Source of the DNA: BRH-c54 sp965284565
GTDB lineage: Bacteria > Bacteroidota > Bacteroidia > Flavobacteriales_E > Vicingaceae
Assembly: GCA_965284565.1 (NCBI GenBank)
Contig: OZ260100.1
Location: 2,790,001 to 2,854,000 of the forward strand
Reading direction: 5' to 3'
Length of the DNA: 64,000 nucleotides
Part shown: positions 8,583-17,692 of the stretch, one piece after another
How positions within the stretch are numbered: the first letter of the stretch is position 1
Layout of the letters: each line of letters begins with the position of its first letter
Translations under genes and position numbers: made by a program
Notes under the pieces: generated by a model
Told to the model about the DNA's origin: nothing
The model's input: the letters and a program-made list of their open reading frames with translations, nothing else
Databases searched by the model: none

Positions 8583-10688
8583 TCAATTACCCAACACTTT
8601 AAATTCCGTTCTTCTATTTTTTTGATAGCAAGCACATTCATCATTTCTAGTTTCGCCACACTCTGTGTATTTACTACAATCTTCATAAGGTTCAGATTCA
8701 CCTTTACCTGCCGCAACAAAACGATTTTTCTTTATGCCTTTAGCTACCAAGTAATTTACCACACTATTAGCTCTTCTCTGAGATAATCGTTGATTGTAAT
8801 CATCGCTACCTCTAGTATCTGTATGAGCAGAAATTTCCACTTTTAATTCAGGATATTCTTTAAATAATCCAATTAATTTGTCCAATTCAACTTTCGATTC
8901 AGTTCTTAAGCTGGCTTTATCGAAATCATAAAAAATATTGTTTAACACAAAAGTTTTTCCAGCGGTAAGATCTTTTGCACTTTTAATATCATCGGTATAA
9001 AGTGTATCAACGGTTTTATTTTCTTTTTTCAGTGCTTCGGCTAATGCATCAGCAAGAGCTTTATTGTTGTTGACAATTAAGGCAGAATCGCTATAAATTC
9101 TAAAATCTTTATAAATTTCAATATATTCAGTAATATCATCTAAACGAATAGAGTCTCTAACAATTTCACCAGATTCTAGTTCTACTTCAATTTCATATCT
9201 TCCTGGAGCTAATGCCATAACATATTTCCCGGTCTCTTCATTAGATTTAAAAATCCCCTCTAATTCACCATCAGTACTTTTGTATAAATTCATAAAAGAG
9301 CCAGTAGGTACATCATTAAAATAAACATTCCCTAACAATAATGCTAAGACTGGTTTTTCAATTCTTCCTGTGGTAATTTTGAAAATATCTTGTTCTCCCA
9401 TACTAGCAACTCCTCCTCCTGAATAGTAACCTGTATTACCATCTGCAGAGAGTACAAAATAGCGGTTGTCATCAATAGTGTTAATAGGGTAGCCCATGTT
9501 TTTTGGTTCAGTAAAAGCACCATATTCATCTAAAACAGAAGAAAAAATATCGTAACCACCAATACTGGTATGTCCTTCAGAAGCAAAATAAAGCGTTCTT
9601 CCATCAGGATGAATAAATGGAGCATCATCATTATAGATAGTATTAATCATTCCTCCTAAATTTTGAACATTTCCCCAAGAACCGTCTGCTTGTAATTCGG
9701 CTTTATATAAATCTCTACCACCCATTCCACCTTCTCTATCGCTAGAGAAATAAAGCGTTTTTCCATTAGCTGCTAAACTGGCACTACCTTCCCAACTATC
9801 ATTTTTATTTACATCTCCCTCAAGTTTTTTAGGTTTTGTCCAATCATTACCTTCTAACTGACTTACATAGATATCTCCATAATTATTGTTTTCACTTTTG
9901 TAGATAAATAGGGTTTGTCCATCAACAGATAAACCTATTGCAGCATCATGTCCTTCGGTATTAATGTTTGCTCCAATACTTATAGGCTCTGTCCATTCAT
10001 CATTTTTTTTGTATGAAATAAAAACATCTTCAAAATAAGGAGTAGAACTCATAGACTGAGGAACTTTATCAGCTCCAACACTTTTCACACCTCTATAAGT
10101 AAAAATCATTACTGATTCATCAGCAGAAATTACAGGAACATATTCTGAGTACTGAGAATTTATAGGGTAACCAATATTTTCTACAATATTTTCATGAATC
10201 GTATCAGCAAGAATTTCTTTAGCATTTTGTGCGTTTTTCATCATTTGATTAGCATCCCTAACTTGTTCAGCTTCATCTGCCGGTGCTGTAGCTAAATAAA
10301 AATTAAAATGTTGAATAGATTTATCAAAATCATAGTTTACAGCATAAGCTTTTCCCAAATAAAAATTGATGATGCCATATTCAGGATTTTCTTGCTTAAC
10401 TTCTTCAAGTAATTTAACAGATTTTTCTTTCTGATTAGGATCGAAAGTAGCACAAATACCAGTCATCATTTTATAATAAATGTCTTTTTTGTCGTATTCG
10501 TGTAGTTGAGAGAATTTGTCTAATGCATCTAAATAATTTCTTTCTTCAAAATCTTGTTCGGCTAGTTCTAGTAATTGTTTGGCTTCTTTTTTGGATAGTG
10601 GACTTTCGTTATCAACTTGCCCAAAAACAGACATAGAAGTTAATAACATCAAAATAGTTAATAATCGTAAGCTTATTTTAATTTTCAT
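8583..10688 (-). CDS. OmpA-family protein with TPR, PD40 propeller and CRD (PorE-like)
   Basis: 701 residues from ATG 10688, chosen because it begins the signal peptide MKIKISLRLLTILMLLTSMSVFGQ; an in-frame start 9 codons upstream would only prepend residues. Order: TPR-like helices (~25-140), PD40 beta-propeller blades (repeated LYFSSDREGGMGGRDLY-type motifs, ~170-440), a carboxypeptidase-regulatory-like beta domain (~455-530), then a C-terminal OmpA peptidoglycan-binding domain (FYDFDKASLR..., HTDTRGSDDYNQRLSQRRA, GKGESEP). This matches the architecture described for PorE of the type IX secretion system, which tethers the machinery to peptidoglycan. The architecture is shared by paralogues, so identity with the real PorE is not proven. 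Ends in a short Cys-rich tail (CSKYTECGETRNDECACYQ). Confidence 0.85.
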   Translation of the reverse strand: MKIKISLRLLTILMLLTSMSVFGQVDNESPLSKKEAKQLLELAEQDFEERNYLDALDKFSQLHEYDKKDIYYKMMTGICATFDPNQKEKSVKLLEEVKQENPEYGIINFYLGKAYAVNYDFDKSIQHFNFYLATAPADEAEQVRDANQMMKNAQNAKEILADTIHENIVENIGYPINSQYSEYVPVISADESVMIFTYRGVKSVGADKVPQSMSSTPYFEDVFISYKKNDEWTEPISIGANINTEGHDAAIGLSVDGQTLFIYKSENNNYGDIYVSQLEGNDWTKPKKLEGDVNKNDSWEGSASLAANGKTLYFSSDREGGMGGRDLYKAELQADGSWGNVQNLGGMINTIYNDDAPFIHPDGRTLYFASEGHTSIGGYDIFSSVLDEYGAFTEPKNMGYPINTIDDNRYFVLSADGNTGYYSGGGVASMGEQDIFKITTGRIEKPVLALLLGNVYFNDVPTGSFMNLYKSTDGELEGIFKSNEETGKYVMALAPGRYEIEVELESGEIVRDSIRLDDITEYIEIYKDFRIYSDSALIVNNNKALADALAEALKKENKTVDTLYTDDIKSAKDLTAGKTFVLNNIFYDFDKASLRTESKVELDKLIGLFKEYPELKVEISAHTDTRGSDDYNQRLSQRRANSVVNYLVAKGIKKNRFVAAGKGESEPYEDCSKYTECGETRNDECACYQKNRRTEFKVLGN

Positions 10689-10763
10689 AATTTTATAAAT
10701 TGTTATTTTGCACAAATAAAAAAAGCAAACATAAGCAATTCAAATAGATACTAAAACTTTTTT

Positions 10764-13100
10764 TTGAGACTAAATTATAAAATATACTTTCAATTTTTCA
10801 GAGCAATTTTTGCTTTGTTTTTGGTTATGTTTTTATTTGCATGTAATCCTACTAAACATTTGAAACCAAATGAGTTGTTTCTACAAAAATCAAGTGTTAA
10901 AGTTGATAATAGTAAGATAGACAAAGATGAATTAGAAAATTACGTAAAACAAAAACACAACAAAAAAATACTTGGAATTTTTAGGTTTCATTTAGGTGTT
11001 TATAACATTGCCAATAAAAGAAATAGCTTTGTAAAGAAGAATGTTGGAGAAGCACCTGTGGTTTATGATTCACTTTTAACTCAAAGAAGTGCTAATCAGA
11101 TTAGCTTATACTTAAATAGCAAGGGGTATTTTGAAAATAAAGTAACCTACAAGGTAACTCATGTTAGTGAAAAAAAGGTTAAAGTTAAATATTTGGTAGA
11201 AACAGGAGAACCATACTTGGTAAATAGTGTTAAGTACTATGTTGAAGATACTGCTTTAACAAATTTAATAATCTTAAAGCATTATAAATCGCTTATAAAA
11301 AAAGAAAAACCTTTAGATTTAGAAGTTTTAGATAAAGAAAGAGAAAGGATTAGAGACGTAATAAGAAATGAAGGTTATTTTAGTTTTACAAAAGAATATG
11401 TAGAATTTTTGGTAGACACTACTAATGAACGTAGAAGGGTTGATATTACTATTAAAGTGCTTAATAAAAAAGTAACAGAAAAAAATGACAGTACTGATAC
11501 AGAAAAAGTAAGGCACAAAAAATATACTATTAACGATATTAATGTTTATCTAAGCAAAGATTTTTTGAATAAAAATGTGAGTACTTTCGATACGGTTAGC
11601 TATAAAAAAATAACTATCGGACATGAAGATGAATTAATTTATCGTCCAAAAATGATTAACCACGCTATAAATATTAAGCCTGATGAAGATTATTCTTTGG
11701 AAGATCAGCAACTGACTTATAAATACCTTACAGAATTAGGCTTGTTTAGAACAGTGAATATTCAGTTTAATAATGCTGAAGATTCAGGAAATAAAACAGG
11801 TGGTGATAAAAAAGAATTGGATGTAAATATTTATTTAACACCATTAAAAATAAAATCGTTATCATTAGAAGCAACAGGAACAAATAGCGGTGGGAACCTT
11901 GGTGTGAAAGGAGGGATAGTATTTGTGAATAAAAATTTATTTAAAGGAGGAGAAAGATTAACAGTTAGGTTAAATGGTGGTTTAGAAGCGCAACAGCTAA
12001 TAAACCAGTCTGCAGAGCAAGTTGAGTTTTTAGGTTTGCCATTTAACACACTAGAGTTTGGCCCAGAGGTTAATTTAGAATTTCCTAGGTTTATACTACC
12101 TTTTGTAAATACAGATAATTTTGTTAAAAGTTTAAATCCAAAAACCTCATTAAATTACTTATTAAACTATCAAAATAGGCCAGAATATACTAGAAATCTT
12201 ACCCAATTTACCTTCGGTTATTTTTGGAATCAAGGTAGATTTGTTAAACACTATCTTAACCCAATAAGTATTAGTTTAATTAAAATTGATCTTACAGATG
12301 AATTTCAAGATAGAATAGAGGAAGAAAACAATCCTTTTATTGTAAATAGCTTTACCGATCACTTTATTAACTCATCTACTTATACATTTGTTTATTCTAA
12401 CCATACCTTTAATAAGACTAGAGATTTTCAGTTTTTTAGATTTAACTTAGAAGCAGCAGGAAATGCACATGCTTTGTATGATAGAACAGCAGGAACAGAA
12501 AGAAACGAAAATGGTAGTTTTGAAATTTTTAATATCCAATATGCACAATTTGTTAAAGTAGATTTTGATTATCGTTATTACAACCAATCATCAAATGGAA
12601 ATATTGTAAGTAGAATTGCTTTAGGAATAGGTAAACCTTATGGAAATTTAAAAGTACTTCCTTTTGAGAAAAGTTATTTTGGTGGTGGAGCAAATGGAAT
12701 TAGAGCTTGGCAAGCCAGAACTTTAGGGCCGGGTTCTTTACCAGATTCACTAATTTCAGCTCAGTTTATAAATCAAATTGGTGAAATAAAAATTGAAGGA
12801 AATATTGAATACCGTTTTGATATAACCAAACTTTTTAAAGGAGCAATTTTTGTTGATGCTGGAAACATTTGGATTACTCGTGCTGATGAACAAAGACCTA
12901 ATGCAGAAATTAAACTAGATAGATTTTGGCAAGATGTGGCAATTGGAACAGGAGTAGGACTACGACTTGACTTTGGTTTCTTTTTATTTAGGTTTGATTT
13001 AGCCGCAAAATTGAAAGACCCTGCAACAGAAAAACCGAAAGAGTTTAATTTACAATGGAGAACACCTAACTTAAATCTTGGTATTGGTTATCCGTTTTAA
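10764..13100 (+). CDS. BamA/TamA-like outer-membrane protein with lipoprotein signal (TTG start)
   Basis: 778 residues. The only plausible start is TTG at 10764: the same frame has a stop at 10752 and no ATG before the signal peptide. That signal ends LFLFACNPTKHL, a lipobox with Cys27. Residues ~30-360 contain POTRA-like modules (LYLNSKGYFENKVTYKV; RDVIRNEGYFSFTKEYV; YLTELGLFRTVNIQF). The C-terminal ~400 residues are an Omp85-type barrel with the motif GGANGIRAWQARTLGPG, the RGF-loop equivalent, and a terminal aromatic residue. Omp85 proteins insert or export proteins and lipids at the outer membrane. Lipidated members are known in Bacteroidota; the substrate is unknown. The gene is divergent from the PorE-like gene. 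Confidence 0.88.
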   Translation: MRLNYKIYFQFFRAIFALFLVMFLFACNPTKHLKPNELFLQKSSVKVDNSKIDKDELENYVKQKHNKKILGIFRFHLGVYNIANKRNSFVKKNVGEAPVVYDSLLTQRSANQISLYLNSKGYFENKVTYKVTHVSEKKVKVKYLVETGEPYLVNSVKYYVEDTALTNLIILKHYKSLIKKEKPLDLEVLDKERERIRDVIRNEGYFSFTKEYVEFLVDTTNERRRVDITIKVLNKKVTEKNDSTDTEKVRHKKYTINDINVYLSKDFLNKNVSTFDTVSYKKITIGHEDELIYRPKMINHAINIKPDEDYSLEDQQLTYKYLTELGLFRTVNIQFNNAEDSGNKTGGDKKELDVNIYLTPLKIKSLSLEATGTNSGGNLGVKGGIVFVNKNLFKGGERLTVRLNGGLEAQQLINQSAEQVEFLGLPFNTLEFGPEVNLEFPRFILPFVNTDNFVKSLNPKTSLNYLLNYQNRPEYTRNLTQFTFGYFWNQGRFVKHYLNPISISLIKIDLTDEFQDRIEEENNPFIVNSFTDHFINSSTYTFVYSNHTFNKTRDFQFFRFNLEAAGNAHALYDRTAGTERNENGSFEIFNIQYAQFVKVDFDYRYYNQSSNGNIVSRIALGIGKPYGNLKVLPFEKSYFGGGANGIRAWQARTLGPGSLPDSLISAQFINQIGEIKIEGNIEYRFDITKLFKGAIFVDAGNIWITRADEQRPNAEIKLDRFWQDVAIGTGVGLRLDFGFFLFRFDLAAKLKDPATEKPKEFNLQWRTPNLNLGIGYPF

Positions 13101-13178
13101 AGTTTGGCACTTTTTATGTAAAATCCTAAAATATTTATACTTTTGAAAATTAAGTTGAAGAATTCAAAATACCTGATT

Positions 13179-14330
13179 ATGAGAAAAATAATTTACTTAC
13201 TATTAACAGCTACATTTTTATACAGTTGTGCATCCTCATCAAAAAGATTAGACAAAGGAGATTACGATGCTGCCATGCAAATTTCTGCTAAAAAAATAAT
13301 GAAAGACCCTGGTAAGTTTGAAGAAGTAGATGTCTTTAATGATGCCTATAAATTAGCCAACCATAAGGATAAAGCTGAAATTGACAGACTAAAAAATATT
13401 GGCGATCCTGCTAACTGGGGTAAAATCTATAACCTTTATGGAAACTTAAAAAGACGACAAGATTTAGCAGCAACATTACCACCTGTTGGCATAAATTACG
13501 ATGAAACCAATTATTTAGCAGATATTGAAAATGCAAAAACACAAGCTACTGTTTATGCTTACGAAAAAGGAAATGAGCTATTATTAACCAACGATAGGTT
13601 TAAAGCCAGACAAGCACACGCTTATTTTTTAGAGGCAAAAAAATACACCCCTAACTATAATGATGTTGATGATAAAATAGCCCAAGCCTTATTAATAGGA
13701 ACAACCAATGTTTATTTTAAAATTGAAGATAATGCTCAGTTAGTTGCGCCAAAAGCAATGATGGATAATGTGCAGAATATTGAGGTAAATGATTTAGATG
13801 GCAATTGGATAAATTATGATGCTTATATAGATAATGCTAAGTTATATCACTATTCCATTATATTAAGTTTAGATTTAATTGAAGTAACACCAGAAGAATT
13901 GAAAGAAACTACCACTGTAGAAACCAAAGAGGTAGAAGATGGTTTTGACTATGTGTTAGATGCTAACGGAAATGTTACTAAAGATAGTTTAGGTAATGAT
14001 ATAAAGATTAAAAAATACAAAACCATTAGTTGTACTGTAAACCGCTACCAACAAAAAAAAGCAGCACGTATAACAGGCTCTATGAATTATTATGATAACT
14101 TAACTGAAAGCAAACTAAAAGTGGAGCCAATAGTTTCTGATGCCTTGTTTGAGCATTTTTATACTGTTGCTGTTGGTAATTTAGATGCATTAACACCAGA
14201 AACAAGAAAAGAGCTTAGCACACAAGCTGTTCCTTTTCCGCCTTCTGAAGCCTTAATTATACAAGCCGGAGAAGTAATGAAAGTGATGGCTAAAGAAGCT
14301 ATTGTTGCTAATAAAAGTTTGGTGAAGTAG
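13179..14330 (+). CDS. Lipoprotein of unknown function
   Basis: 383 residues from ATG 13179, the start that gives a clean lipoprotein signal (MRKIIYLLLTATFLYSCASS, lipid-Cys at residue 17); a TTG 12 codons upstream is in frame but would bury the signal. The mature part begins with a repeat-like helical segment (LDKGDYDAAMQISAKKIMKDPGKFEE) resembling TPRs and continues with mixed alpha/beta sequence and no recognised catalytic motif. It follows the Omp85-like gene by 78 bp on the same strand and might be its partner at the outer membrane, but this rests only on position. Confidence 0.75.
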   Translation: MRKIIYLLLTATFLYSCASSSKRLDKGDYDAAMQISAKKIMKDPGKFEEVDVFNDAYKLANHKDKAEIDRLKNIGDPANWGKIYNLYGNLKRRQDLAATLPPVGINYDETNYLADIENAKTQATVYAYEKGNELLLTNDRFKARQAHAYFLEAKKYTPNYNDVDDKIAQALLIGTTNVYFKIEDNAQLVAPKAMMDNVQNIEVNDLDGNWINYDAYIDNAKLYHYSIILSLDLIEVTPEELKETTTVETKEVEDGFDYVLDANGNVTKDSLGNDIKIKKYKTISCTVNRYQQKKAARITGSMNYYDNLTESKLKVEPIVSDALFEHFYTVAVGNLDALTPETRKELSTQAVPFPPSEALIIQAGEVMKVMAKEAIVANKSLVK

Positions 14331-14385
14331 GGGTAACGGAATTTATAGTTGCTGGTCATAAAAGTAAAGGTATTAGTTTTTTAAC

Positions 14386-14415
14386 TTACCACAAGCGAGG
14401 ACGCTTGCGGCAGCG
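14386..14415. repeat. Dispersed palindromic repeat, copy 1
   Basis: TTACCACAAGCGAGGACGCTTGCGGCAGCG-type element with the internal inverted repeat CAAGCG ... CGCTTG around a 4 bp loop. A second copy, one base shorter in the loop, is at 37981-38009. Both lie just 3' of a small minus-strand lipoprotein gene. GC-rich against an AT-rich background. Confidence 0.8.
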
Positions 14416-14571
14416 AGGTGGGTCCTTTGTCGTGTAATGTTCAGAATTATCAGACTTATGAGTTGTTGAATCTTGATTTGATGAATTTACAATGATTATC
14501 TTATCATTCTGTTTTTGCTGATTATTACAGCTTATTGTTGCTAAGATTAATATGTAAAGGATTAATTTCAT
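14386..14571 (-). CDS. Small putative lipoprotein, C-terminus formed by repeat DNA
   Basis: 61 residues with a lipoprotein signal (MKLILYILILATISCNN, lipid-Cys at residue 15) followed by a short hydrophilic tail rich in N, Q, S and T. The last ~10 codons and the stop fall in the palindromic repeat at 14386-14415, so the original 3' end may have been replaced when the repeat arrived. It could be a functional mini-lipoprotein or the remnant of a longer gene. No homology recognised. Confidence 0.4.
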   Translation of the reverse strand: MKLILYILILATISCNNQQKQNDKIIIVNSSNQDSTTHKSDNSEHYTTKDPPRCRKRPRLW

Positions 14572-14598
14572 TTAATTGTTACTAACGATAACGGTCTC

Positions 14599-14706
14599 GG
14601 CTATGCGTAGTGCGGGATTTCAAGGCACTTCATTTTCTGTTTAGCACTTAATTTATTTAATGTAATTACTTTCATATCAGCACTTTCGCCCGCATTACGT
14701 ATAGCC
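14599..14706. repeat. Long imperfect hairpin at the left edge of the restriction island
   Basis: GGCTATGCGTAGTGCGGG at 14599-14616 pairs with CCCGCATTACGTATAGCC at 14689-14706 (16 of 18 positions) around a ~72 bp loop. Just outside are TAACGGTC on the left and ATTGTTGTGC on the right. The layout, a folded arm pair ending in AAC and GTT, resembles integron attC sites, but no integrase is present and the core bases do not fully match the attC consensus. Confidence 0.6.
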
Positions 14707-14724
14707 ATTGTTGTGCGGTCGTAC
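14697..14724 (+). repeat. Left copy of the inverted repeat bracketing the restriction island
   Basis: The 28 bp from ACGTATAGCC through ATTGTTGTGC to GTCGTAC recur in inverted orientation at 21400-21427, with about 26 of 30 aligned positions identical if two single-base gaps are allowed. The two copies enclose the helicase, both methyltransferases and the XRE gene and nothing else. Confidence 0.65.
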
Positions 14725-14818
14725 TTTTTCTTTTTTTGTCTGTCAGCGTTGGCGAGAAAGCTCTTTGCAACCGCAGGAACGAGGATTGCAATGTGCTTGA
14801 ACACGTTGCTAGAGTTTA

Positions 14819-17692
14819 TCATAATGTAAATATTACAAAATTCAGGAATGGAGAAACGTACTTTTTTAAAATAGCTTTATGATCTTGTTCGTATTCAAGC
14901 CTATTATCTAAAGCTAAAAGCTGATTTAGTTTATGGACCTTATCTGGAATTAAATAAATTGCTTGATTTTCTATTTCTATAAAATCCGAGAAAACAGCCA
15001 AATGATTTCTGAAATAACCATATTGATTGTATAAAGTGGTTCTTTTTGTCCAAATGTCGGTTAATGAATACTCAGATTCGAATAGGTCGTTTAATTCATT
15101 TAATATAGATTCTCTATTAGCTTCATTGACCAATAAAAGGTTTGGGTATTTTTCCCTTAAAACAAAAATCGATTTGATTGCCTCTTGTATTGATTCATTT
15201 GAAGAATCATAAAGTGTATTTACTCCAAATGCAAATTCGAAAAAATTTAAAGATTTAGTCTGCTCAATAATTTTCAAACAGGCTCTATAAGGAAACAGTA
15301 GTCTCGTATCATTAGAATCTTCTAAGTATGTGGAATAGCGAAGCATTTGACGTTTGAAGAGTGTTGTGTTGTCAATGCTTCCTTCTAAATATTTTTTTCC
15401 TAAGGGAGTAATGTTATAGTTCTTTTGATCCTTGACAATTAAGCCTAATCTTAAGGTGTGTGAAACATTGTTGTTGTTTATTTTAGCTTCTTTGTTTGTA
15501 ATAGAGGGCTTCGATGGTTTATATTTTTCAATAGTTGGTATAACTAAACTGTTGAAATATGAATCTACTGAATAGTCACCAAGTGTTTTGAATATTCGTT
15601 TATAGCCACTTTTTCTTTGTTTCTTACCATATTTTACAGCTGGTTCATAAAGTAAATTTGATGGGTTTGCATTTACGGTAGCAATTTTTAAATAAAGTTT
15701 ATCGGCAAAATCATCAATGTTTATACTGTGTGGTAAAAAGAATTTCAATGGATTTTTACTACTTTTTTTATATTTAGCAAATTTGCCTTTAACCGCTCCT
15801 TGATTTATTTCGTTAATCCACTCATCTAATCTGTCATCTTGATCTCTTAAGGCTTGCAATACAGAATAGACCATTTCAAAAGATTCCATATTCACAATAT
15901 CGGAAGAGGTTGAGTCGTCAGGAATTAATATGGGTATTATAAAAAAGGCTGTTTTATCAGGGATATTTGCAGGTTTTCTTAACGCCCTACCACATGCTTG
16001 AACAATATCAATAATAGAATTTTTATTCTCAACAAAGTAAATGGAATCAATTATTGGCACATCAACCCCTTCAGTTAAACACCTTGAATTAGAAATTAGT
16101 CCGTATTTGGAGTTTTTAAATTCATCTAATTTTTCTTGGCGAGTACCTGCTGACATACTACCATTTATATGGTCTATGTATAAATCTTCAGAAACTATAG
16201 ATTTGTTTACTTTAGTAATTAAAGTGTCTAGGTTGTTCCCATTGCCAATAGCGCCAGAGAAAACTTTAGCATTATTAACTGAAGAGTGAAATGAAATAAC
16301 TTTATTGATTGGATATGATTCAATAGCTTTAGCTAATATTATTTGACTAAACAGCGTTTGAGCTGTCGTAAAAGCAGTTTCCTCTGCTTCATTTAAGACT
16401 TCTAACTCTTTATTAGTTGTTATCCAATTTTTTAATTCTGATTCTTGAATGCCTGCAACAATTATCTCATAATCGGAAATAATTTTATCATTAATTGCTT
16501 TTCCAAAATTATAGCTATGAAAGAGTTTACCATAAATATTCTCATCATCCATTGAAAAAACTAATCTTTCATTGTCTGCAGCTATTTTCTTTAAGTTTGG
16601 TCTTAACATCCTTTGAGTTGCAGTCATGAATAACCTTTTATGACTAGGTATATTATTATCGTCTAATGCTAATGAAAATAGGGTTGACTCTTTTGCACCT
16701 GCCGTTCTATGAGCTTCATCAAATATGGTTAAATCAAATTCAAAGTCATCAATACCCATAAATGCTTTTGCAATAACAGGTAATGATTGATAAGTTGAGA
16801 AAATGTACTTAGTATCAAAATTTTTAGAATGTAAAAAGTTTGAAATTTCTGTAACATCTGTAGTTACGGGCACATTAAGTTCAGAAATAGCAATATCACC
16901 ATCATCTTCATTTAAAGAAACTGACTTATCACTACAAACTGCTAAATATGAAAAAGGTGTATTACTTTGATTAGCCCAAGCTTCCAATGTTTGTTTGACA
17001 AGTGCTAAACTTGGCGCCAAAAAAAGCACCGTTTTTGCGTTTATTTGTTCTGTTATCCACAATGACGTTAAAGTTTTACCAGTACCACAGGCCGCAATAA
17101 CTTTACCTCTATTTGAGGTTTTAAAGCCATTTACGGTGTCCTTTATTATTTCCTTTTGAAAATCATAAGGTTTATATTTAACTCTATGGATAACTTTTTG
17201 CTTATTAGTTAAAGCATATAGGGATTGAAAAAAATCATCTCCTAAAACATCAAGATCATCAACTAGTATTTGTAAATGTTTCTCCTGTTTTTTCGATAAG
17301 TCAGTTACTGAATAACAATTTGCAATTGTATAATTTATATCTGTATGTTGAGCCTCAACCCAAAATTTAGCTAATTCATCATAACTAGGTTTTTTACGGA
17401 AAGTTCGAAATTTTACTTGATAACCTGCGCTTTTACCATTGTTTAGTATAATTAAACCGTCAACACCACTATCATTTTTTTCTAATTTATATTTTTCAAG
17501 ATATTTTTTTGGAATCTCAGCAGAGCGATATAGTTCATTAATTTGATATAGTTGTTTGTTTAAGAATAAATAAGCATAAATAAATTGTTCAAATACTTCT
17601 CCTTTGTCGTAAGTAGTTGGTAATTCTTCTATTTCTTTTTCAAGGCTACTCCAGTCTGAGTATTTCCTTTTGAGTAATTCATTATACATCAT
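14819..17692 (-). CDS. SF2 helicase with N-terminal PD-(D/E)XK-like nuclease domain (restriction subunit)
   Basis: 957 residues. The N-terminal ~150 residues carry a Mrr-like nuclease pattern: glutamates near 32-35, SGVDG with Asp78 and QVK at 92-94. Superfamily 2 helicase motifs follow: Walker A AACGTGKT (200-207), DEAH at 325-328, TAT at 357-359, a motif V-like LTEGVDVP and motif VI QACGRALR. The C-terminal ~300 residues are helical and unassigned. The Walker A context resembles the helicase part of type ISP restriction enzymes (COG4889-like), but no methyltransferase is fused here; instead two separate ones precede it. It would be the DNA-translocating and cleaving subunit. Its start overlaps the stop of the upstream methyltransferase by 4 bp, so translation is probably coupled. 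Confidence 0.85.
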   Translation of the reverse strand: MMYNELLKRKYSDWSSLEKEIEELPTTYDKGEVFEQFIYAYLFLNKQLYQINELYRSAEIPKKYLEKYKLEKNDSGVDGLIILNNGKSAGYQVKFRTFRKKPSYDELAKFWVEAQHTDINYTIANCYSVTDLSKKQEKHLQILVDDLDVLGDDFFQSLYALTNKQKVIHRVKYKPYDFQKEIIKDTVNGFKTSNRGKVIAACGTGKTLTSLWITEQINAKTVLFLAPSLALVKQTLEAWANQSNTPFSYLAVCSDKSVSLNEDDGDIAISELNVPVTTDVTEISNFLHSKNFDTKYIFSTYQSLPVIAKAFMGIDDFEFDLTIFDEAHRTAGAKESTLFSLALDDNNIPSHKRLFMTATQRMLRPNLKKIAADNERLVFSMDDENIYGKLFHSYNFGKAINDKIISDYEIIVAGIQESELKNWITTNKELEVLNEAEETAFTTAQTLFSQIILAKAIESYPINKVISFHSSVNNAKVFSGAIGNGNNLDTLITKVNKSIVSEDLYIDHINGSMSAGTRQEKLDEFKNSKYGLISNSRCLTEGVDVPIIDSIYFVENKNSIIDIVQACGRALRKPANIPDKTAFFIIPILIPDDSTSSDIVNMESFEMVYSVLQALRDQDDRLDEWINEINQGAVKGKFAKYKKSSKNPLKFFLPHSINIDDFADKLYLKIATVNANPSNLLYEPAVKYGKKQRKSGYKRIFKTLGDYSVDSYFNSLVIPTIEKYKPSKPSITNKEAKINNNNVSHTLRLGLIVKDQKNYNITPLGKKYLEGSIDNTTLFKRQMLRYSTYLEDSNDTRLLFPYRACLKIIEQTKSLNFFEFAFGVNTLYDSSNESIQEAIKSIFVLREKYPNLLLVNEANRESILNELNDLFESEYSLTDIWTKRTTLYNQYGYFRNHLAVFSDFIEIENQAIYLIPDKVHKLNQLLALDNRLEYEQDHKAILKKYVSPFLNFVIFTL

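Noticed and set aside
14601..14822. Minus-strand 73-codon ORF between the small lipoprotein and the helicase gene
   Set aside because: It runs through the long hairpin element and the inverted repeat; its composition follows the repeat, and no protein family is seen.
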